A stretch of DNA of 64,000 nucleotides, taken from NCBI RefSeq assembly GCF_029338335.1, contig NZ_CP119797.1; one strand, given 5' to 3'. The stretch comes from Halomontanus rarus. GTDB taxonomy: Archaea; Halobacteriota; Halobacteria; Halobacteriales; Natrialbaceae. Numbering within the stretch: the first letter of the stretch is position 1; each line of letters opens with the position of its first letter. Shown here piece after piece: positions 1 through 8,263 of the stretch. Both the position numbers and the translations under genes were made by a program. The notes under the pieces are model-generated. The model made no database searches. It saw only the letters and a program-made list of their open reading frames with translations, and was not told the origin of the DNA.

Positions 1-2
1 GC

Positions 3-635
3 GGGTCGGGATGGCCGAGGAAGAACCGTCAGATCGTCGACGCGGGTGTCGGTGACGCCGAAGGAATTCAGGTCCTCGACGTCGACGGCGACGGGCGGAC
101 CGAACTCGTCGTCGGGCGACGTATCTTCCATCGAAAGGACGAGGACGGTACCGAGTGGGAGGCGGAGCGAGTCGCTCCGGACTGGGAGGACGAACGGGTG
201 CGCGTGGTCGCCGCAGACATCGACGACGACGGCGAGGTCGAACTGCTGCTCGCGGAGTGCGAGTTGCCGTCGCTGGGTGCGCGCCACGACATCTACCACG
301 ACGGTCGGCTCGGTCTCTGCTCGGAGCCTGACTGGGAGCCGACGGTGCTCCGAGACGACCTGCACTGCCCCCACAGCCTGCAGGTCGCCGATTTCGACGG
401 TGATGGCTCACTCGATATATACGTCGCGGAATCCGATTACGGCGAGCACGACAACCCGCGCCACTTCGTCTTCGAAAACCTCGGCGACGGCGAATTTGAG
501 ACGCACCTCGTTCACGAGGGGACGCCGACCCACCAGGCGAAGGCCGTCGATTTGACCGGCGACGGGCGACCCGACATCGTCGGGAAGGACGACACCGACA
601 ACGGCCGCGTCGATGTCTGGTACAACGAAAACTGA
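3..635 (+). CDS. FG-GAP/VCBS repeat protein, 3' part only
   Basis: The reading frame is open to the left edge and ends at TGA 633-635, so the N-terminus lies outside the window. The visible 210 residues carry at least four Asp-rich calcium-binding-type loops (VLDVDGDGRTELV, AADIDDDGEVELL, VADFDGDGSLDIY, AVDLTGDGRPDIV), spaced about 50 residues apart. This is the hallmark of FG-GAP/VCBS beta-propeller repeats, usually found in secreted or surface proteins. The protein ends with a short DVWYNEN tail and no membrane anchor. The family fold is clear; the substrate or partner cannot be told. It may be an extracellular companion of the sugar genes downstream, but it precedes a gap of about 400 bases. 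Confidence 0.8.
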   Translation, partial: GSGWPRKNRQIVDAGVGDAEGIQVLDVDGDGRTELVVGRRIFHRKDEDGTEWEAERVAPDWEDERVRVVAADIDDDGEVELLLAECELPSLGARHDIYHDGRLGLCSEPDWEPTVLRDDLHCPHSLQVADFDGDGSLDIYVAESDYGEHDNPRHFVFENLGDGEFETHLVHEGTPTHQAKAVDLTGDGRPDIVGKDDTDNGRVDVWYNEN

Positions 636-1033
636 TCGGTCCCCACGACTCGAGGAACGACGACGAGACCGCGGGTCGAACGCGGATCGAACTCCGTCGA
701 AAACGAATTTGTCGTCGTTAGCGTCGACCATCTCGATAATCTACACGACCCGTGCGATCTGTGCACGATCGGCATAGTCCGCCATTGGAAAGACAGCTGT
801 TCGAATGGACGGCCGCTCACCTCGTCGTGACGGGGGATGGTATCCTTCGAGACGAGTCGTCCGTCGATCCCGATCCGGGATGGGTCGGAACGGTATCGAT
901 GCGCGCAGCCGTACTGCGCGCCGACGCTCGCTGACGCTCGCCGATGGTCGCACCGTCGAGAGTCTGCACGCCTCGTCGAACCGCGACGTGGAAACGTTCA
1001 TTAACCGTCCCGTACGTTGTGTACTCGATTCAC
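636..1033. other. intergenic region with promoter of next gene
   Basis: I see no convincing gene here; the frames that stay open have the arginine/serine-rich composition typical of shadow frames in GC-rich haloarchaeal DNA. A TATA-like TTAACC at 1001-1006 lies about 30 bases upstream of the GTG at 1034, which is the usual spacing for a leaderless transcript. Confidence 0.5.
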
Positions 1034-1897
1034 GTGAAACTCTCAGTGTTCACCAAAATATTCGCGGATAGATCCGTCGAAGGGGCTGTCGACGCGGCCG
1101 CCGACCTCGGCTACGACGGCGTCGAACTCATGTGCCGGTCGCCGCACTTCCCCGCCGAGACGACCGTCGACGAGGCGAACGAACTCGGCGATCGTATCGC
1201 CTCCTCCGGGCTCGAGGTCCCGTGTCTCGCGACGTACACCGGTGGCTACGTGGGCGTCTCTCGGGAAGAAGCCGAAGCGGAACTCGCGGAACTCGAGCGC
1301 TTTCTCGAGCTCGCCGACGCGTTCGACTGTGACCTTATTCGACACGGTCCCGGCGGGCCGCCGGTCCACCGCGCCACGGAGGACGATTACGAGGAGGCCG
1401 TTCCCTGGATGCGTCGGGCGGCCGACGTAGCCGCCGAGTACGACAAAACGATCGCGATCGAAATTCACGGCCACCGAATCGTCGAGACGGCGGACACGAT
1501 GGTGAAATTGATAGAGATGATCGACCGTGACAACGTCGGCGCGATTCACGACGCCGGAAACATGTACATCGTGGACGCGGACTACGCTCGCGAGTCGATC
1601 GAGACGCTCGGCGACCACCTCCTCCACGTTCACGTCAAGGACGAACGCCGAGTCGAGGACGACTCGTTGCCGGGGGCGGGCCACATCGAAACGCGCCACG
1701 GCGACGAGATCATTCAACCCCGTCGCATGGGCGACGGTGCGATCGATTACGGCGCGGTGATCGAGGCGCTGGCGGAGGTCGGCTACGACGGACACATCAC
1801 CGCCGAGTGTCGTGTTCCGCAGAACGAATCCGGCGACGACCGCGCCATCGCGGCTCACGAGCTCGAAGCGCTCCGCGAACTCGTCGCGAGCGTCTAA
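1034..1897 (+). CDS. sugar phosphate isomerase/epimerase (TIM barrel)
   Basis: A 287-residue protein of the xylose isomerase-like/AP endonuclease family 2 TIM barrel. Likely metal ligands stand at the ends of successive strands: Glu in IAIEIHGH, Asp in GAIHDAGN, His in HVHVKD and Glu in TAECRV. The frame is open further upstream (to 944), but the family normally begins at the first strand (KLSVFTKIF). The GTG at 1034 is also about 30 bases below TTAACC, so I use GTG. Such proteins interconvert keto sugars or act on inositol- or hexulose-type substrates; the substrate is not readable here. It leads a cluster containing a GatZ-like protein and a sugar kinase on the same strand. Confidence 0.85.
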   Translation: MKLSVFTKIFADRSVEGAVDAAADLGYDGVELMCRSPHFPAETTVDEANELGDRIASSGLEVPCLATYTGGYVGVSREEAEAELAELERFLELADAFDCDLIRHGPGGPPVHRATEDDYEEAVPWMRRAADVAAEYDKTIAIEIHGHRIVETADTMVKLIEMIDRDNVGAIHDAGNMYIVDADYARESIETLGDHLLHVHVKDERRVEDDSLPGAGHIETRHGDEIIQPRRMGDGAIDYGAVIEALAEVGYDGHITAECRVPQNESGDDRAIAAHELEALRELVASV

Positions 1898-2278
1898 CGA
1901 TCGCCCCCCGATCGTCCACTGCGGTCGAAAGCGAGTTTGCGGGAGTAGAGACGGGGAGAACCGACGAGGTTTCGAGATCGAGCGCCGCTCGTCGGTGGAT
2001 TGGTGGCCGCGGTACGCCCGTCCAGCAGATCGGCGTCTCCGTTGTGTACCCGCACACCGGAGCGGTCCCACGTAAACCGGAAAAATCCGCAAAAACCCGT
2101 TGCCGCAGATTCGCTGTGATCGATGTCGACCCAACCCACCCCAAACGGATCTACCGAAAGCATCCGTAACGGAACACCGTCGACGCGGCGTCCTCACGCT
2201 CCTCGATGCTCTTCGGAAGACGACGATGGACGGACACGAGACTTTTAAGTCCCTCTGGCGGTAGTGAGCAGACGATAG
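1898..2278. other. intergenic region with promoter
   Basis: No supported gene. A TATA-like ACTTTTAAGT at 2241-2250 sits about 33 bases upstream of the ATG at 2279 and probably drives the GatZ-like gene. Confidence 0.45.
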
Positions 2279-3499
2279 ATGACAGTCGATTTCGATACCA
2301 AGACGTGGCTCGACGAGCGCCGAAGCGACGCGACGCTGTTGGGCGTCTGCCCGATGTCCGAAGAGATCGTCGAGGCGACGATGCGAGAGGCGGCGGCGAC
2401 GACCGACTTCGTCCCGATGTTCATCGCGACCCCCAGACAAGTCGACGCCGAACGCGGCTACACCGGCTGGTCACAGGAACAACTGATCGAATTCGTCGAC
2501 GAGACGGCCGATTCCGTGGGGTACGACGGGCCCACGGTCGTGGCGCGAGACCACGGCGGCCCCTACCAGAGCACGCGCGATCGCGACGACCCGAGCGTCC
2601 CCCTCGAGGACGCGATGGCATTTGCGACGGAGCTGTTCGTCCGCGACCTCGAGAGCGGGTTCGACATCCTCCACGTCGATGCGACGGAGGACGCCACCGC
2701 CGACGAGATTCTGGACCTCGACGAAGTCGCCCGCCGAACCACGGAACTGATCGACGCGATCGAGGACCACCGCGAGAACGAGGGACTCGACCCGGTCTAC
2801 TACGAGGTCGGCACCGAGGAGATCACCGGCGGAATGACCGAAGCCGACGACTTCGAGCGCTACGTCGACCTCCTCGAGGAGTCCCTCGCGGACGCCGATC
2901 GAAAGGACGTCGTCGATCGGCTCCTGTTCGTCGTCGGTCAGATCGGTACGACGATGCGCATCGACATGCAGAACGACTTCGACCCGGAGAAGGCCCGGGC
3001 CCTCCAGTCGATCGTCGCCGAACGGGACCTGTTCCTGAAGGTCCACTACACGGACTGGCTGGACGATTCGCAGCTCTCGCAGTTTCCCGAGATCGGCATC
3101 GGCGCGGCCAACGTCGGCCCCGAGTTCGCCGCCGCCATCGTCGAGGGTCTGGAGGAACTCGAGGCGAAGGAGCGAGACGCGGTCGACGACGAGGCGTCGC
3201 TGTCGAACTTCATGGAGGTGTTTTCGGAAGCGGCCGTTCGCGATTCGCCCTGGGAGAAGTTCGCGCCGAAGGATCTCTCGGAGTCGGAACTCGAGGAGTT
3301 CGCCGAGGAGAACCGCCGGAACATCGCTTACTGCGTCGGCCGGTACGTGTTCAACGATCCGGACGTGGTACGGGCGCGGGAGACGCTGTACGAGAACGTC
3401 GAGATGCGCGTACCCGGAACCGACCCGCACGATCACGTCGTCGAGACGGTGCGCGAGACGATCCACCGGTACGTCGAGTCGTTCGACATGGACGCCTGA
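2279..3499 (+). CDS. GatZ/KbaZ-like tagatose-bisphosphate aldolase subunit
   Basis: A 406-residue protein matching the COG4573 family (GatZ/KbaZ, about 420 residues in enterobacteria). That family forms a TIM barrel and in bacteria is the non-catalytic, stabilising partner of the class II tagatose-1,6-bisphosphate aldolase GatY/KbaY. Supporting stretches are VVARDHGGPYQ, ILHVDATED, YYEVGTEEITGG, FLKVHYTDWLDD and GIGAANVGPEFA. No catalytic GatY/KbaY partner is encoded in the window, so the protein may act alone on a sugar phosphate or sugar acid. It is followed after 129 bases by a BadF-type sugar kinase, and a SIS-domain protein lies at 20070. Together these recall parts of bacterial galactosamine/tagatose catabolism, though the link is inferred. 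The start is fixed by ATG plus the TATA element about 33 bases upstream. Confidence 0.8.
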   Translation: MTVDFDTKTWLDERRSDATLLGVCPMSEEIVEATMREAAATTDFVPMFIATPRQVDAERGYTGWSQEQLIEFVDETADSVGYDGPTVVARDHGGPYQSTRDRDDPSVPLEDAMAFATELFVRDLESGFDILHVDATEDATADEILDLDEVARRTTELIDAIEDHRENEGLDPVYYEVGTEEITGGMTEADDFERYVDLLEESLADADRKDVVDRLLFVVGQIGTTMRIDMQNDFDPEKARALQSIVAERDLFLKVHYTDWLDDSQLSQFPEIGIGAANVGPEFAAAIVEGLEELEAKERDAVDDEASLSNFMEVFSEAAVRDSPWEKFAPKDLSESELEEFAEENRRNIAYCVGRYVFNDPDVVRARETLYENVEMRVPGTDPHDHVVETVRETIHRYVESFDMDA

Positions 3500-3628
3500 T
3501 CTCCCGTCGAGTTCCTGATCGAATCCCGGAATTCCCGACGACGCCCTCGGATCCGTGGCGACTCGCGGGATCGAGGATCGATCGACGAACCGAAAATACC
3601 AACTTCGCGTCCAGCGTACGCCGCTTTC

Positions 3629-4612
3629 ATGGCCACCTACATCGTCGGTGTCGACACCGGCGGGACCAAGACGAAGTGTGTCGTCGTCGACGAATCGTAC
3701 TCCCTCCTCGGCGTCGGAGACGCCGGTCCGGGTAACTATCGCGTCGCCGGTACGGACGGCGCTCGAGCGAACGTCGAGCGGGCGATCCGCGAGGCGCTCG
3801 CGGACGCGACCGTCGACTCGACGGAGACGATCGTCGGCGGCTTCGGGATGGGTACCCTCGACACGGACGAGGACTACGAGATCATCACCGGATTTCTGGA
3901 CGACATCGAGTTCGTCGACGAGCGATACGTCGATAACGACGTGGCCACGGCGTACTTCGCGATCACGGCCGGCGAACCCGGCGTCGTCGTCATCGCCGGA
4001 ACCGGGGCGATGGCCTTCGGCAGGACCGATACGGGCGAGCGCGGACGCTCCAGCGGTTGGGGCTGGCTCTTCGGCGACGAGGGAAGCGGGTTCGACGCGG
4101 CGAGGCTCGGACTCCGGGCGGCGTCGAAAGCCTACGACGGCCGGGGCGAACCGACCGACCTCGTCGACGCGGCGTGTACCCACTTCGGCCTCGAGTCGTT
4201 CGACGACGTGTTCACGGACGTGCTCGACGAGATCGGTCACGCCAAGGACATCGCGTCGTTCGCACAACCGGTCGCCGAGACCGCCGCCGCCGGCGACGCC
4301 GTCGCCACGCGGATCGTCGACGAGGCCGCCGACGAACTCGTCGACGCAGCTGGGGCGGTCGTCGAAAAACTGGATCTCGCGCCGTCGCCGCGGGTCGGCT
4401 GTCTGGGTGGGTTCGGGACGAGCGACGTCGTCGCGACGGGGTTCGAATCGAAATTGCGGGCACGGTACCCCGAGGTGGTGATTCCCGAGCCGGTGTCGAA
4501 TCCCGTCGTCGGGAGCGTCGCCCTCGTCGTCGACCGGCACGAGAAGTCGATCACGCCCGAGGACCTCCTCGCGCTCGACGCCGAGATCGAGGCGTACTCG
4601 ACTCGAGAGTGA
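3629..4612 (+). CDS. BadF/BadG-type sugar kinase (N-acetylglucosamine kinase-like)
   Basis: A 327-residue ASKHA-fold ATPase of the BadF/BadG/BcrA/BcrD family, which includes N-acetylglucosamine kinases. The N-terminal phosphate-1 motif is VGVDTGGTKTKCVV (residues 5-18). The second ATP-binding motif is VVVIAGTGAMAFG near residue 120, and SSGWGWLFGDEGSGF follows, as in GlcNAc kinases. A C-terminal adenosine-type motif is seen in CLGGFGTSD. The likely reaction is ATP-dependent phosphorylation of a hexose or amino sugar in the cytoplasm. The acyl-CoA reductase activators of the same superfamily carry Fe-S cysteines, which are absent here. A TATA-like GAAAATACC near 3593-3601 precedes the ATG by about 33 bases. 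Confidence 0.85.
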   Translation: MATYIVGVDTGGTKTKCVVVDESYSLLGVGDAGPGNYRVAGTDGARANVERAIREALADATVDSTETIVGGFGMGTLDTDEDYEIITGFLDDIEFVDERYVDNDVATAYFAITAGEPGVVVIAGTGAMAFGRTDTGERGRSSGWGWLFGDEGSGFDAARLGLRAASKAYDGRGEPTDLVDAACTHFGLESFDDVFTDVLDEIGHAKDIASFAQPVAETAAAGDAVATRIVDEAADELVDAAGAVVEKLDLAPSPRVGCLGGFGTSDVVATGFESKLRARYPEVVIPEPVSNPVVGSVALVVDRHEKSITPEDLLALDAEIEAYSTRE

Positions 4613-4640
4613 GTCGAGGCGTCGCGTCGCGCGTCGTGTT

Positions 4641-4690
4641 CGTTTTCACTCTCACTCTCGCTCTCGCTCTCGTTTTTGCTGTTCTCGTTT
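4641..4690 (+). terminator. pyrimidine-rich tract after the kinase gene
   Basis: About 30 bases after the kinase stop, the + strand becomes almost pure C/T, with repeats of CTCACT and CTCGCT ending in runs of five T (CGTTTTTGC) and then CTCGTTTC. Archaeal termination relies on T-rich tracts, so this may end the upstream transcript. The rest of the gap to 5081 shows no gene. A similar pyrimidine tract lies at 40091-40146. Confidence 0.35.
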
Positions 4691-5081
4691 CGCGTACAAC
4701 CGGACTGGCATCGGTACTCGAGTGTGAGTCGTGCTCTAGGCTGATCTCCGCGAGGAGCCCCAGCCTCGAGGACCGATTTGCCCGTCTGAACGGTTTCTGA
4801 GGTGTCCAACTGCGTCGTTGCCAGTGGTTGGGGCTCCCTCTGAAATCGGATCAGTGGGCAACGATTCAATCGTGTCTATTCGAGCGTACGTTCACCACCT
4901 GCGATCCCGTTTGGAACGTCGAAATACGCAGCTCTGGATCGACTGTCGACAAGTCACATCGTTATCGATGGTCAGGGGACCGATGACCCTTCGAACGCGA
5001 CTCTGTGTGCGAGTACCGGCCCTCTCGTATCGAAGCGGTGAAGCGAAGCGACGTCATCGTCGATGGGCGACGTCAGATCTC

Positions 5082-5106
5082 GTTTGGTAGAACCAAACAT
5101 TTATCT
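5082..5106 (+). promoter_or_regulatory. palindromic operator and TATA box of the IclR gene
   Basis: A perfect inverted repeat GTTTGGT-AGA-ACCAAAC (5082-5098) is followed directly by a TATA-like ATTTATC (5099-5105). That places the TATA about 31-37 bases upstream of the IclR ATG at 5136. The palindrome occupies the BRE/upstream position, where a bound regulator would control the promoter. Autoregulation by the encoded IclR protein is the simplest reading; it is inferred from position only. Confidence 0.55.
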
Positions 5107-5135
5107 GGTATGTGGACCCATTACACGGATAGAGA

Positions 5136-5897
5136 ATGACCGAAGCAAAAAACCCGGTACAAGCGGTTCAACGGACCCTCGAGATCGTTGACGTCCTCCG
5201 GGATACCGGCGGGGCGCGCGTCACGGAGATCGCCAAGGAGATCGGTGTCTCGAAGGGGACCGTCCACTGTCATCTGGCGACCCTCGAGGAAAACGGCTAC
5301 GTCGTCAACGACGGCGACGAGTACAAACTCGGGTTGCGGTTCATCGATCTCGCACATTACGCGAAGGAGCGGATCGACATCTACGACATCGCGACGTCAG
5401 AAGTGGACACGCTCGCCGAGGAATCCGGCGAGATGGCGTTGTTCACCGTCGAAGAGGACAGCAAGGGCGTCTGCCTCTACAGGGCAGAGGGGGAGGAAGC
5501 CGTCCAGACCGAGATCTACGTCGGCTACCGCAACGACCTCTACCATACCGCCGTCGGAAAAGCGATGTTGGCGTTCATGGAACCCGACAAACGCGACCGA
5601 CTCATCGACGAGATGGAATTCGAACCGTTCACGCCGAACACGATCACCGACGAGGCGGAATTGCGCGCGGAACTCGAGGAAATCCGGGAAGACGGAACCG
5701 CGTACAATCACGGGGAGACGATTCAGGGACTGGTCGGTGCCGGCGCACCGATCCGCGATCAGAACGGATCGGTCTACGGCGCGATCAGCATCATCGGTCC
5801 GGTGCGGCGAATGGACGAAGAACGCCTCGAGAACGAGATCCCGGAGATGATTCATCGAGCGGTCAACATCATCGAGATAAATATTACGTCGCTGTAA
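5136..5897 (+). CDS. IclR family transcriptional regulator
   Basis: A 253-residue IclR regulator. The N-terminal winged helix-turn-helix spans roughly residues 8-65 (RVTEIAKEIGVSKGTVHCHL, then ENGYV). It is followed by the GAF-like effector domain with the usual landmarks: LYHTAVGKAMLAF, then GLVGAGAPIRDQNGSVYGAISI and GPVRRM near the C-terminus. Haloarchaeal IclR proteins control sugar, sugar-acid and aromatic catabolism by binding small effectors. Here the gene lies between the kinase cluster and the aminotransferase/dehydrogenase/amidohydrolase genes, so it is a good candidate for their regulator. The promoter carries a palindrome abutting the TATA box. Length and domain order are normal. 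Confidence 0.92.
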   Translation: MTEAKNPVQAVQRTLEIVDVLRDTGGARVTEIAKEIGVSKGTVHCHLATLEENGYVVNDGDEYKLGLRFIDLAHYAKERIDIYDIATSEVDTLAEESGEMALFTVEEDSKGVCLYRAEGEEAVQTEIYVGYRNDLYHTAVGKAMLAFMEPDKRDRLIDEMEFEPFTPNTITDEAELRAELEEIREDGTAYNHGETIQGLVGAGAPIRDQNGSVYGAISIIGPVRRMDEERLENEIPEMIHRAVNIIEINITSL

Positions 5898-6625
5898 CCG
5901 TCGTCGATGAGACACGACTCGGTCATTCCGTGCCGTGCGAAAGAACGACCGCTCTCGCGAACTGGACGAACCGGTACTGTTCGCCGAGACGGCCGTCCAC
6001 GGTCGAGAGCGTCGCCGAGACGCCGTTTGAAGAAATAGAACGATACCCACGGTCCGATTTCTGCCGTCCAATAGCGTCAACTAATTTGAGGGGCGGTCGA
6101 GCACGTCGTCGGTTCGAGCGAATCGTCAGATTCGACACTGGAGGCCAGCGGTTGGGAGACGGCGTCGAGTCGCTCTCGAACGCTCGCCAGAACACTCAGT
6201 CCGAACCGATAATTCAGATCTATCTTACAGTCATATGGTTGTAATCCAGTGGTCCCAACTGGACTTTAGTCTCACTGCCCGATCGATCCGGTGATGGTCG
6301 ACCCCTCCCTGCTACCGAGTGTCTCTCACACGTTCGTTTCTCAGTACTAAACGGTGTGCCGCTGATGGTAATTTCGATCCACCGCTTCGACTTCAACCGT
6401 GGGGTGACGCCCCTCACGCGTGACGACTATACGTCCCAGTCTGCAGTCTCGAGCGTCCGTTACTCTCCCATCGACAGCCGAATGGCTCGACCACAGTCGA
6501 CAGTCCCAGTCGCTCGCGCCATCGAAACCTGTGACCGTCAGAGCCATTTAACGGTCTTCGAGAGGTTTTGCGATGAGAAAAGGGACGTTCGGACGACGAA
6601 CTCTCGGCGTTTACGGTGAACCTCC
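5898..6625. other. gene-poor stretch before the relic and the DegT gene
   Basis: No intact gene is visible. At 6245-6262 there is an imperfect palindrome (TCCAGT, 7 bases, ACTGGA) followed by TATA-like CTTTAGT. An ATG at 6293, about 31 bases further on, opens only 18 codons before TAA. This looks like a surviving promoter and start whose gene has been lost, which is inference. The rest shows only shadow frames. Confidence 0.35.
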
Positions 6626-6718
6626 TTGGGGACCGTCCGTGCCCCCGACAGCGGAACCGTCGCACTGACAGTCGAATCGGTTCGAGGCGTCTTCACCGGG
6701 GAAACGGTTGCGTTCGAG
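6626..6718 (+). pseudogene. relic of the C-terminus of an M14 peptidase gene
   Basis: In this frame the sequence encodes a C-terminal fragment closely matching the end of the M14 peptidase encoded at 18204-19865. Over 28 aligned residues (starting VRAPDSGT here and VRARDGGT there), 20 are identical, including the run LTVESVRGVF. The frame is closed upstream by TGA at 6617-6619, and the natural stop has been replaced by TAC. No catalytic part is left. It is probably the residue of a second, deleted copy of the peptidase gene. An annotation that starts the aminotransferase at the TTG at 6626 would wrongly fuse this relic to it. Confidence 0.6.
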
Positions 6719-6883
6719 TACTGCGGTCGACCCGCCAGGGTGCCGTCAGTCCCTCGCGAGCGATCGAGACGGGGTATCTCGGCCGTCGCACTGCCCCTCC
6801 TCCTCATGGTTGATCGCCGACGGACGGTACGGGAACCGGACACCCACAGACTTATTACTCAGTTTGCTCCATCTTCTACGAAC

Positions 6884-8113
6884 ATGGTCGAGCTAGCATA
6901 CAACGGGGGTCCAGCAGCAGCCGAATCACTCGAGATTCCCGAGTGGCCCCGATTGAACGAGGCGAGCAGACAGTACGTCGACGAGGCCCTCGAGAGCGGC
7001 AACTGGTGTCGAAACGCGGGTGGAGAGTTCTGCGACCGTCTCGAAGAGGAGTTCGCGGAGTACCACGACGCGAAGCACGCGGTCGCCGTCAGTAACGGGA
7101 CGGCGGCGATCGAACTGGCGTTACAGGCCGCGGGCGTCGAGCCGGGGGACGAAATCATCGTCCCCTCCTACTCGTTCATCGCGAGCGCGAGCGCCGTTCC
7201 AGAAGTCGGTGGCGTTCCCCGGTTCGTCGACACGGATCTCGAGACGTACAACATCGATCTCGATCACCTGGAAGCGGTAATCACCGAGGACACGAAGGGG
7301 ATCGTCGGCGTTCACTTCGCCGGTTACCCGATGGACATGGACCGCCTGATCGACATCGTCGAGGACCACGACCTGTTCCTCGTCGAGGACGCGGCTCACG
7401 CTCAGGGAACGGAGTGGCGCGGCGAGAAGGTGGGGACGTTCGGCGACTTCGGGACGTTCTCGTTCCAGGAGTCGAAGTCCCTACCCAGCGGCGAGGGTGG
7501 CATCATCGTCACTGACGACGACGTGCTCGCAGAGCGCGCCCGCATCATGCACAACATCGGCCGCGAACAGGGCGCGACCGGCTACCGCCACTACAAGATG
7601 GCGTCGAACCGTCGCCTCTCGGAGATTCACGCCGCGCTCGCGCTCGGCCAACTCGAGAAACTCGACGAGGAGAACCGGATTCGGGAGCGACGAGAGGAAC
7701 TCCTTCTCGACGAACTCGAAGACATCGACGGAATCGAGACCAAACCTCGCGACGACCGTATCACCGCCCGCGGCTACTGCCTCGAGAACTTCCGGTACGA
7801 TTCCGCAGCCTTCGGCGGCCTGTCCCGAGACGACTTCATCGAGGCGCTGTCGGCGGAGGGTGTCCCCGTCAGCGACGGGTACGAGATGCCGATCTACCGC
7901 CAGCCGGCGTTCTTCCGCAACGAGATCGGTCGCCTCCTTCCCGACGTCGAACTCCCCGACTACCGCCACCTCCACCTGCCGGGCGTCGAGGAACTCTGCC
8001 GAACGAACGTCTCCTACGGTCACCGCCTCCTCCTCGCGGAAGAGGAGGGCGTCCGCTCGGTCGCGACTGCGATCCGAAAGATCCAGCGCAACGTCGACGA
8101 ACTCCTCGACTGA
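6884..8113 (+). CDS. DegT/DnrJ/EryC1/StrS family aminotransferase
   Basis: A 409-residue PLP-dependent aminotransferase (fold type I) of the sugar aminotransferase family. Landmarks are the N-terminal NWCRNAGGEF, the cofactor segment VSNGTAAIELAL, VPSYSFIASASA, the Asp of LVEDAAHAQGTEWRGEKVG, and the Schiff-base Lys in FQESKSLPSGEGG. The usual substrate is a keto sugar or cyclitol that accepts an amino group from glutamate or glutamine. The start is set at ATG 6884 because a TATA-like CTTATTACTC lies at 6851-6860, about 30 bases upstream. The open frame upstream is a peptidase relic. The cluster position beside a sugar dehydrogenase suggests amino-sugar or aminocyclitol metabolism. Confidence 0.9.
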   Translation: MVELAYNGGPAAAESLEIPEWPRLNEASRQYVDEALESGNWCRNAGGEFCDRLEEEFAEYHDAKHAVAVSNGTAAIELALQAAGVEPGDEIIVPSYSFIASASAVPEVGGVPRFVDTDLETYNIDLDHLEAVITEDTKGIVGVHFAGYPMDMDRLIDIVEDHDLFLVEDAAHAQGTEWRGEKVGTFGDFGTFSFQESKSLPSGEGGIIVTDDDVLAERARIMHNIGREQGATGYRHYKMASNRRLSEIHAALALGQLEKLDEENRIRERREELLLDELEDIDGIETKPRDDRITARGYCLENFRYDSAAFGGLSRDDFIEALSAEGVPVSDGYEMPIYRQPAFFRNEIGRLLPDVELPDYRHLHLPGVEELCRTNVSYGHRLLLAEEEGVRSVATAIRKIQRNVDELLD

Positions 8114-8263
8114 TCGCTTCCCGGCGTTCGCGGTCCGTCTCGAGTCGGTCGTTCTCCCGATCTCGAGCTCTCGTCACGTACTGAGAGCGACGGCGTCCGT
8201 TCGATCGCGATCCTCGAGTCCCGCGGCGATCGCTATCGCCGGTAGTGACAGAACAGTGGCCAG

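Noticed and set aside
1043..2440. Long minus-strand open frame (465 codons) over the sugar epimerase gene
   Set aside because: Antisense to a gene with clear family motifs; composition is Arg/Val/Asp-rich in the way expected of shadow frames in GC-rich DNA.
2471..4540. Minus-strand open frame of 689 codons spanning two genes
   Set aside because: It overlaps the GatZ-like and BadF genes completely, has no domain or promoter, and owes its length to the lack of A/T-rich stop codons.
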